A stretch of 37,934 bases of DNA from contig FN649730.1 of the NCBI GenBank assembly GCA_000310025.1, positions 1,673,195-1,711,128 on the forward strand, given 5' to 3'. A program made the translations under genes and the position numbers. The notes under the pieces were generated by a model, which had not been told where the DNA came from, did not search any database, and saw only the letters and a list, made by a program, of their open reading frames with translations. The DNA is from Ectocarpus siliculosus. Its lineage: Eukaryota > Sar > Phaeophyceae > Ectocarpales > Ectocarpaceae. Positions within the stretch are counted from its first letter, which is position 1, and the number at the start of each line of letters is the position of its first letter. Positions 22,801-31,800 of the stretch are shown here, in pieces.

Positions 22801-25800
22801 GCCCAAGCTCCGATAGGATGGGGCCTGCAAGCGGACGGACGGAACGGAGTAGCTCAGCGGGACAAAATAAAACACTCCCCCGCTTTCTAGAACATCCGTC
22901 CCGACAACTAGTTGGCTTCCACGAAACTTCAGAACTAGCGGGATAACTTCGTCTGTACCCTGCCAAACTGCCCTGCGTTGAATCGTTCATCTGCAGGCCA
23001 TATCCCGCCTCAGCTCGGACAGCTTGGCGCCCTCCAGTACCTCTTCCTCTCCGGCAACAAGTTAGATGGTAAGTTGAACAGATCAAAAAGAGTTTTGTTC
23101 TTGCGAGTTCTGCCTGCATCAATCCCGCGTACGCTTCCTCTCCGGCAACAAGTTAGATGGTGAGTTGAACAGATCAAAAAGAGTTTTGTTCTTGCGAGTT
23201 CTGCCTGCATCAATCCCGCGTACGCAGTACGCGGGATTCATTGGTGGAATCAGGTCGAGAAAAATATCCTTCCCCACGACGCACTCAAATCCGCCATAGA
23301 TACTCACCTGTGAGCTTGTTACTGTGTAGACTGAGCACCTGCAGGTCCCTGAGCTGTCCTAGCAACGCCGGGATTTCACCTGGATGAATATGGAATGGAA
23401 AGAGGTTCGAAATAAAAAATGAAGAGTACTGCGAATCTGCGTAGATCTTGTCCCACTCATTGGTGGGATTCATCCCGGAAGTGTTTGTTTTGCAAACATC
23501 AAAAATTGCTTGGGCTCAATGACTTACCGCTTAGCGCGTTCCCGCCAAGGTCGAGTTGTTGCAGCGCTGCGAGGTTCCCGAGCTCCGGCGGGATGGGACC
23601 TGTAAGTAGGAGTACGATACAAATTAATCTGCTTTCTCTATTTTCAAGACAACCGATCTCGGTAGATCTTGTCCCGCCTACTACTTGGCGTCCTCTTGAA
23701 AATCGAGAGGCGGGATAATATTTCTTGTTTTTTGTCGCGCTTGATTTGTATCGCCCTCCTGCTCGCAGGCCCCATCCCGCGGGACCTCGGGAACCTCGCA
23801 GCGCTACAATACCTCAACCTTGGAAACAACGAGCTAAGCGGTGAGTTATGGAGCGCAACATGATATTTGCATGATATTTGCAAATTCGGAGGAGACAAAA
23901 GAAAAATCCCCGCGCTTTNNNNNNNNNNNNNNNNNNNNNNNNNNNNNNNNNNNNNNNNNNNNNNNNNNNNNNNNNNNNNNNNNNNNNNNNNNNNNNNNNN
24001 NNNNNNNNNNNNNNNNNNCCCCCCCCCCCCCAAACGCCAGACAATTTCCTATATAAACAAGTCTATAGTAAATCCAATATATAAAGTGGGCACATTTCAT
24101 GCAAGGGGGTAGTACAATCCACGTAGCCCCTGCTCCAGAGTGCCGCAGCCCGCAGCCGCGGTACCGTCCGTAGCAGAGGAGCGAGGGAGAGCGAGAGCTT
24201 GGGGAGAGTGGTCACGATGAGCACAGTCTCCGTGGGGATTCCTATCAACAACCCCCTTCGACAAGACGGCTTGGCTCAACCGCGTCTGCCGAGAGCGAGC
24301 GGATGGCATGGAGTTTGTTTGCTGCTGCGGACACAACTTCGGCGACGGTTCAGGAGTCGACGAGGGCACCGCCTTGCAGCATGAGGCTTCGCACAAGCAC
24401 GAAGAGTGAGTGTAGAGGAATGGGAATCATTTTGTGAGATTGCCTTGGTTGCATTATAGTATAATCTACCTCGCAGCAGCAGCAGCAGCAGCAGCAGCAA
24501 TAGCAAGAACAGCACACACAACAACCCACACCAAGGTTGGACGCAACCAAGAGTGCGTGAATGCGGAGCCCTCGCGATGCAACTGCCGTCGTGTTGTACA
24601 CACCAAACGTGGTTGTACTGCTGCCCGTGTAGCTGGCAGCGGCAGCTGCGTGTGTGTTGTGCTGCTTCCCATGTAACTGGAAGCAGCAGTAGAAGGAGCC
24701 TCAACAGCAGAGGCAGAAGCCGCAGCGGTAGCTGAGCAGCATGACAACTTGTGACAACGTTTGAGAAAAAAATGCGCGAAATGCAGACCGGCACCACCCA
24801 CAAGGCTGTGTGCCACGGGGATATTCGTGCCTCTGCAGAAGAACTGGCCTTTACATTTTGGTGTCCCCTGCCCTTGCCTGCCACTTTCCGCACGCCCATC
24901 GCATGCGGGCAGATCGCGTTCGCCTGTTGCGAAAATCGCCCAGAAGAATAGCAGTGGCCACTGGGGTTGCACCTCGTGCCAGCACTATTTCGGCTCCGGT
25001 GAAGGGCTGACCCAGCTTCATGTGAACCAGCACGAGAGGTCGACCGCACACATGTAAGGGCGATGGCCGTCGGTGTCCGCAGTTGCATTCTCGAGTAATT
25101 TGGACTGCTCACTTGTGCTTACCAACATTTCAAGACCTCGCAAGACCCGTTACTTTGTCTATCCTCGCCGCACGCATGTCGCGCAAAGTATCAATGCGTG
25201 CATGCAGCTTTGTCAATGTGTGCGAATGCGTCGCCTACTACGCAACTTGGCACAGTATGTACAGTAGAACGATTAGATCATTATTCCGTCTCTCAACGGC
25301 GGATCAATCAATATTTATTCACATCCGCAGGCGTGGTGCTGAAGCTAAGCGTCAGAGGAATACAATGCTGAGGTTTTAAACCGACGAGCACTACGGGCGG
25401 CGGGAAGGGGCCGAGGGACGTGATGGATAGCAGCGGTGGCGCAAGCAGTGATGTTGAGGTGGTTACGACGGGAGTTGCAGGCGGGCGTGAGGGCGGAGCA
25501 GGCGCGGGTAGCGACGCTGAGGTGATTGCGACGGGAGTTGCAGGCGGGGGTGGAGGCGGAGCGGGCGCAAGCAGTGACGTTGAGGTGCTCTCGACGGGAA
25601 TTGCAGGCGGGCGTGAGGGCGGAACGGGCACGGGTAGCGACGGTGAGGTGGTTGCGACGGGAGTTGTGAACGGGCGTGAGGGTTGTGAGGGCGCGAGCAG
25701 CGAAATGGATGGAGCTTTCTCCGACGCTGCACACGAGAGTGGTTCGACCGATATGGTGCGCGTCCAAAACCCCCTCCGCTGCGCGGGATTACGTCCGAAT

Positions 25801-28800
25801 GTTCGGGAGCGTCTTCTCCAACACTACCCAGCAGCTTTGCATACTGTCGTCAAAAAGGGGCTGTCGTGGGAGGCTCGGATAGACCCGAATGGCGTGGCTC
25901 TTTACGCCGTGGAATCCGTCTCCCGCGGCATCCTGAGCCCAGGTTGTGCTGGAGCAGTGGAAGAACCAGGAGGCACATGCGAGCCGTGTGTGGACATCAA
26001 GGGCAGTAAGGTTTACAGAGGTGAGACCACGTAGCGAATAAAACGCGAAATAGGAAGGCACAACTAGGAAGGCAAGACAATTTAACTGTCGCACCCTCAT
26101 TCCACCACACATGAACTTTTTTTTAATTGGATTGTTCCCTCTGCACCCTTTCCGTCTTGGAGCAGATGTGGTTCAACGATCATCGTTGGAGCCAGAAGAC
26201 TCAAGGTTGAAGCACTTTGCTCTAGATTTGTTGACTCCTCACCAGCAACGAGGCAGGCTGACGCGGTGGAAGAAGAAGTTCGAAGTGCAGAAACTGTACA
26301 CTTTGAACCAACTCAGGAAGTGCGCGGCTTTGCATGGTCGTGTTGCACTCGCGAAGAGTATCTTCATTTACATGGCAGACAATGACGTGAATGACATTCG
26401 AAGGTTGATGGCTCAAGCGCGGCGAGACGGCTTGTCGCTGAGTGGTATCATGCATAGGTTAGAGCAGGCGGTGAATGGCAAGTATAGTGCCAAAGGGTTC
26501 AGCGAGGATGAGTTTGACTTGGCAATACTGGAGGGGCTTCGGGGAGTGAATATTAAGTACCATCATCCAAGACAAATTGCTTTTAGTTGTGGATGGGTGT
26601 TGCACGTGGCGAAGGTGATTCCACCGCCGTAGGCTCATCGACAGCCCCTCTTCGGTATGTTGCCGGCTTGAGTAAGCTTGGAATAATGACGTTTCGACGC
26701 ATGGGTATGTGTCATTTGGTTGTGTCCTTTCGCCACATTCGACCGAGGTCAAATGTCGTGGACTTGTCGCAGAGGCTTGGAGAAGTTCAAAGCTACTTGT
26801 AGCTGAGGGGTTGTCCTCAAGCACTACTGCTGTACTTCAAGACTTGAAAACCAAATAAGAAGTGTCCCCAGCCCATCACAGCTTATTTCAGTACATGAAG
26901 TAGCAATCTACACCTTCCTAGTAACAAGGTCCTGCTTGCACGTCATGCCGTAAACACCACCACACGCAAGCACACGCAATGGAGAAGGAGAAAGCCAAAA
27001 GAAAGCCTGTACGAAAATATTCAAAAAAAAAAAACTTTTTTCACCCCCCTCCCGGGGGGGGGGGGGGGGGGTAGGGTTAGGTGTCGGAAAAAAAAAAAAT
27101 TGTGCGCCCTTGGCGCTTTCCGTACAAAACTTTCGTGGACGCCAACTACATACACGGGATTCATCCTGAAAGTTCATGGGAATTTTTTCATTGCATCTAA
27201 ACAGTGTCTCACCGCTTAGCTGGTTCCCTTGGAGGTACAGACTTCGAAGCGCTGCGAGCTTTCCCAGCGCCGGCGGAATGGGACCTGTAAGTGGAAGAAA
27301 TAAAACGGAGTGATGGTTGCGGGTCAAAACAAAAATAATGCCCCGGCTTCTGGACCAGTGAGTGGACGCCAACGCATACCCGGGATTCATCTTGAAAATT
27401 CATGGGAATTTTTTTTCAACACATCTAAACAGTGTCTCACCGCTTAGCTGGTTCCCGTAGAGGTGCAGATCTTGAAGCGCTGCGAGCTTTCCCAGCGCCG
27501 GCGGAATGGGACCTGTAAGTGGAAGAAGGAAGACGGAGTGATGGTTGCGGGTCAAAACGAAAACAATGCCCCGGCTTCTGGACCAGTGAGTGGATGCCAA
27601 CTGCGTTCGTTGGCAGGACCGTTTTTCTAGACGCCGGGGGATTAATTTTGTTTTCTCCCGCCAACTTCTTGTTTTCCCTTCGTCTGGCCGGCAACATCCC
27701 GCCAGAGCTAGGAAATGTCCGACAGCTGCAGAGGCTGTGGCTCAGCCACAACCACCTCACACGTACCTATTGATGGTCGGTTTTAATTTTTTAATCCATG
27801 AATGAATCTCGCCGATGCATCGGCGAGATTCATACACGAGACTCACGCAAAATCGGTCGGGAAAGGGCTATCAAATCACGTGTTGACTCACCGCTCAGCT
27901 CGTTGTTCGTAAGGTAGAGCGCCTTGAGTGCTGAAAGGTGCCCAAGCTCGGATGGGATGGGACCTGCAAGCGGATGGACGGAACGAGTAACTGAGCGGGA
28001 CAAACAAAAATAACCCCCCGCTTTCTAGAACATCGGTCCCGCCTACGCATACACGGGATTCATCCATGGAACCCGGTTTCATTTCTAAAAACTCGTGGTA
28101 CCTGTAAGGTTGTTGCAGTAGAGCAGTTGGTGACACGGGACAAAAAACAACAATCCCCCGGCTTCTAGACCACCTACTCGCCTACTGCATCGAACATCGC
28201 CGATGCGTGAATGGACACATAAATATGTTCGAGAAAAAAAAGTATCAAATTTCATCAGTCTCTCACCACTGAGCTGGTTGAAATACAGGTCAAGCACCGT
28301 GAGCTTATTTAGAGCGCCGAGCTGCGCCGGAATCGCACCTGCAGAAGAGTAACACATTAGCGGGGGATATAGAAATAAATCACCCGGCTCTCTTTATTCG
28401 GGATATTCGATCTCCGTAGATCTTGTCCCACCCACTAGTTGGCGGGACAAGATCTACGGAGATCAGTCGTCTTCAAAATAGATAAGCGGGTGGTTTTTGT
28501 ATTTCCCCCGCAAACATGTAATACTCTTCTACAGGTGCGATCCCGACGCAGCTCGGCGCTCTCACTAAGCTCACGTGGCTCGACCTGTCCAACAACGAGT
28601 TAGATGGTGAGTCCCGGAGACCCAACGCGAAATACTACTTCGACTCGCAAGAATGATAGGCATGAATCTCGCCGATGCATAGGCGAGTAGGCAGTCACGT
28701 TCTCGGGCTCGGCGTTTCTATTAGGCGGGAGAAATATTGTGTTGTTCCTCGTTAGGGCCGTAATTACTTCCTCATTCGCTATAGCACTGCAGCAATAATC

Positions 28801-31800
28801 CCTTTCGCAAAACCAGCTAATTGGTTCGTCTATTGTTTCCCCCCGATCAAGGTCAGGATGAATCCCGCCGATGCCGGCTTCCCGAAGGGACATACATACG
28901 CATAGATGTCTCAAATTTTCCCAGCTGCGGCGGGATGGGGCCTGCAGCAATGAGCTAATAATCCGGATTAGCGAAGAGTAAACACTGTTTCCTCCCGCCT
29001 CGTCTACAACTACTCGGCCGGTACAGCAGCCGATATTCCAGAGGGAATCGTCGGGACATTTTCGGAAGACCGGGGAGCCGGGAATGTACGTCAAATTCGT
29101 TGCCTATGTGGACATCTTGCGCTAACCAGGAGATACACCGTAGGAACTGGGGGATATGTCAGAGTTCGGAGAGAGCTGCATCTCAGCGACAAACAACCTG
29201 GCAAGGTGAATTATTGGACGTTGACTACACAACCCATACCTGATGAGGTGAGCACCAGAAAAACGAGATTGACTGCATTCCTAAACACAGAAGTTGTAGA
29301 GAGCAAAAACGAGGAGGGGTTATCTCATCTCGACCACAATTCGCAGTTTGGTCGGTCGACCACATCCATCTTACAGTAGAGGTCCCTGTTTAAGGCCGCA
29401 AATTTAAGGCCGGTGGCCCTGTTTAAGGCCGGTGAAATCGCCTGCCCCAAATGCCTTCCTTTTTAAGGCCGCACAGGACATAAAAAGGGGTGGTCCCTAT
29501 TTAAGGCCTGTTGCAGCCTCCTCCCACCCTATTTAAGGCCGGTTTTGGGGTGACGCACGCAGGTTCGGCCGCATTATTTTCAAGCCACAACACAGCAGCT
29601 CTCGACATCTCCACACACACAACACACAACAGCCTATTGTAGCGTACCCCTATCGACCCAACCAGTAGGGGCATACATGCCTTGTGCGGCTGGTGAGCTG
29701 TACACCAGCCCATGGACATGGGGATCATCGCGGCCACCAAGGTGATCTACAGGAGGGAGCTACTCGACGTCAAGGTGTCAACCATGCTCGTGGCTGATGC
29801 ACTGCGCGCCGAGGCCAAGAAGCGTAAGATGGTGGCTGGGACCAAGGGCTTGGCGGAGGGAAATCACCCCCACGTGCTGGACGCGGCAGATCTTCTCAAG
29901 ACCGCCTGGGACAGCATCACCCCCAGGACGATCGCCAGGTATTGCTTCAAAATAGTTCAAGTGCTGTCCGTTTTTTCCGTCTTCAAGTTAGAACCCGGTG
30001 TTGCATTTTTTTAGTTGTGTGCCTTCGCAGGGCTTGCTGCTATTATGTACGTGTCGCTGTAGAAAATACGAAATAATTTGACATCGCTCGACAACTCGTT
30101 CGCCGCAATGTATCCTCGTTGCTGGTGCCCGACGCTCACAATCTCTACTGCGTTTGTATCGCTGCTCTTCCCGCGTCCCGTCCACCAGGTGCTTCGTGAA
30201 GGCCAAGACCCTCCCGGAAGAGATGGAGGCTGCGCTGACGACCGTGCACGGGAAACAGAGGCAAAGCAGCTCGGCGGGCTCTGCGGGAGGGCCAGTGCAG
30301 GGGCGTGCAGACAAGGAGCCGGTGGACCTTCTCGCGGAGACCCTCACCAGCATGAGCTCACGGGTGCGTGAAGCACAGGAGCGGTCCTGCGGTGTTGACA
30401 CGGAATTGACAGAACTGTTGGCCACCCTGGGTATCACTGCCAGAGAGCCTGCCAATGCCGCCGCTGTGCGAGCGGCTGAAGTGTGGGCGACGGTGGAGGA
30501 CCAGCCGGATGTGGTGGAAGCCATGCAGCAGGACGCGGTGGACGAGATGACGCAGCTGCTCGAGGGCAAGCTTCTCGCAGAGGAGAGCTCGGACGACGAA
30601 GCGACGGAGGAACCCACGGCTCGTATGGCACCACCGCCGTACGCGGCAGTGTCGTCGCACTTCGGGGCTCTGGAAACGGCAGCAGAGGAAAGCGGCAACC
30701 ATGACGCCGCTTTCCATCTGCAGAAGGCCAAGATGGCGATGATCGCAGCACATACTTCGAAACCAGCGAGGCAGACGGACATGAGGCAATTTTTGTAAAC
30801 TCGATACTTGTAGGCGCATGGGGGGGGGGCGTAAGTTGAGTGGCTTTCCCGGGTCCGGTATTGTAGATCAGTTTCAACAGCTGTCACGGCAGAGTCTTCT
30901 CTGCCAATTTGGTCGGTCGGTCGCCCTTGATCGTATGCAGGAACACTCTTGTTTTTTCAACCATCGTGTGCCGTTGCTATTGCATGCAGAAGATGTTTTT
31001 TTTTTTGTGTGTGTGTGTGCCGTCGTTGTTGGACGGGTAAATATTAACATGTGCAACATATGTAGATCGTTGTAGGTTTTTGTGGCGTATCTACGTCCTC
31101 TCAAACTGAGCAGCATCAGCACGTAAGCAGCACATTTGTCGACCCTTCGTGAGTAATTTTTTTCATTCTATGGTGTCCTTGCCGTCCGTACTTTCACGTC
31201 TTCAATTTTCACGTGACACTCTGCTTTTCTGTCGTTTAGGTTGGTTTTGTGACCTGGACCACGACATATATGTTGACCAGCTACAGTAATGTACAGTAGG
31301 GTAGTCACCAAGAGGGAGGCACTTGGTAATTTCTGTTGTTATTACAGATTGGCGGGTAATAACATTTGGAAACGTGCAAACATCATTTGACACGCTGTGT
31401 CGTCATTCAGTACATACATACGTAGCAGTGCCATGTGGTGCACATCCAACGCGGCGCTGTGGCACTGTGAGTGAGTGATATACACCCCTGCTGGCTTTCA
31501 GACATGTTTGAACCGGCCCGCTTCCCGCATAGCCTTGAGTGCGCTGCACTATTCCTCAACAAGGCCGGTACCGGCCTTATTGAGGAATTCATAATCCTGT
31601 ATAAGGCCTGTACCGGCCTTAAACAAGGGCCGTTTCCAGTAAGGCCGGGTGCCCTGTTTAAGGCCGGTTTGTACCTTCCACACTATGCGGCCACCTCTAC
31701 TGTATAGACTCTAGGCGGAAGCACGTGCAAGCAGCGCATGCCAAACACCTTGGAGGTCGTTGTTCAGCAGGTCAAGCCGCACTACGCGGCCCTCGAAGTT

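Noticed and set aside
27071-27085. TAGGGTTAGG resembling telomeric repeat
   Set aside because: Fewer than two full units beside a G homopolymer; not an interstitial telomere array.
29712-30014. A free-standing 100-residue gene
   Set aside because: Its frame joins 30189-30798 by a clear GT-AG intron and matches the pogo transposase C-terminus, so it is part of that remnant.
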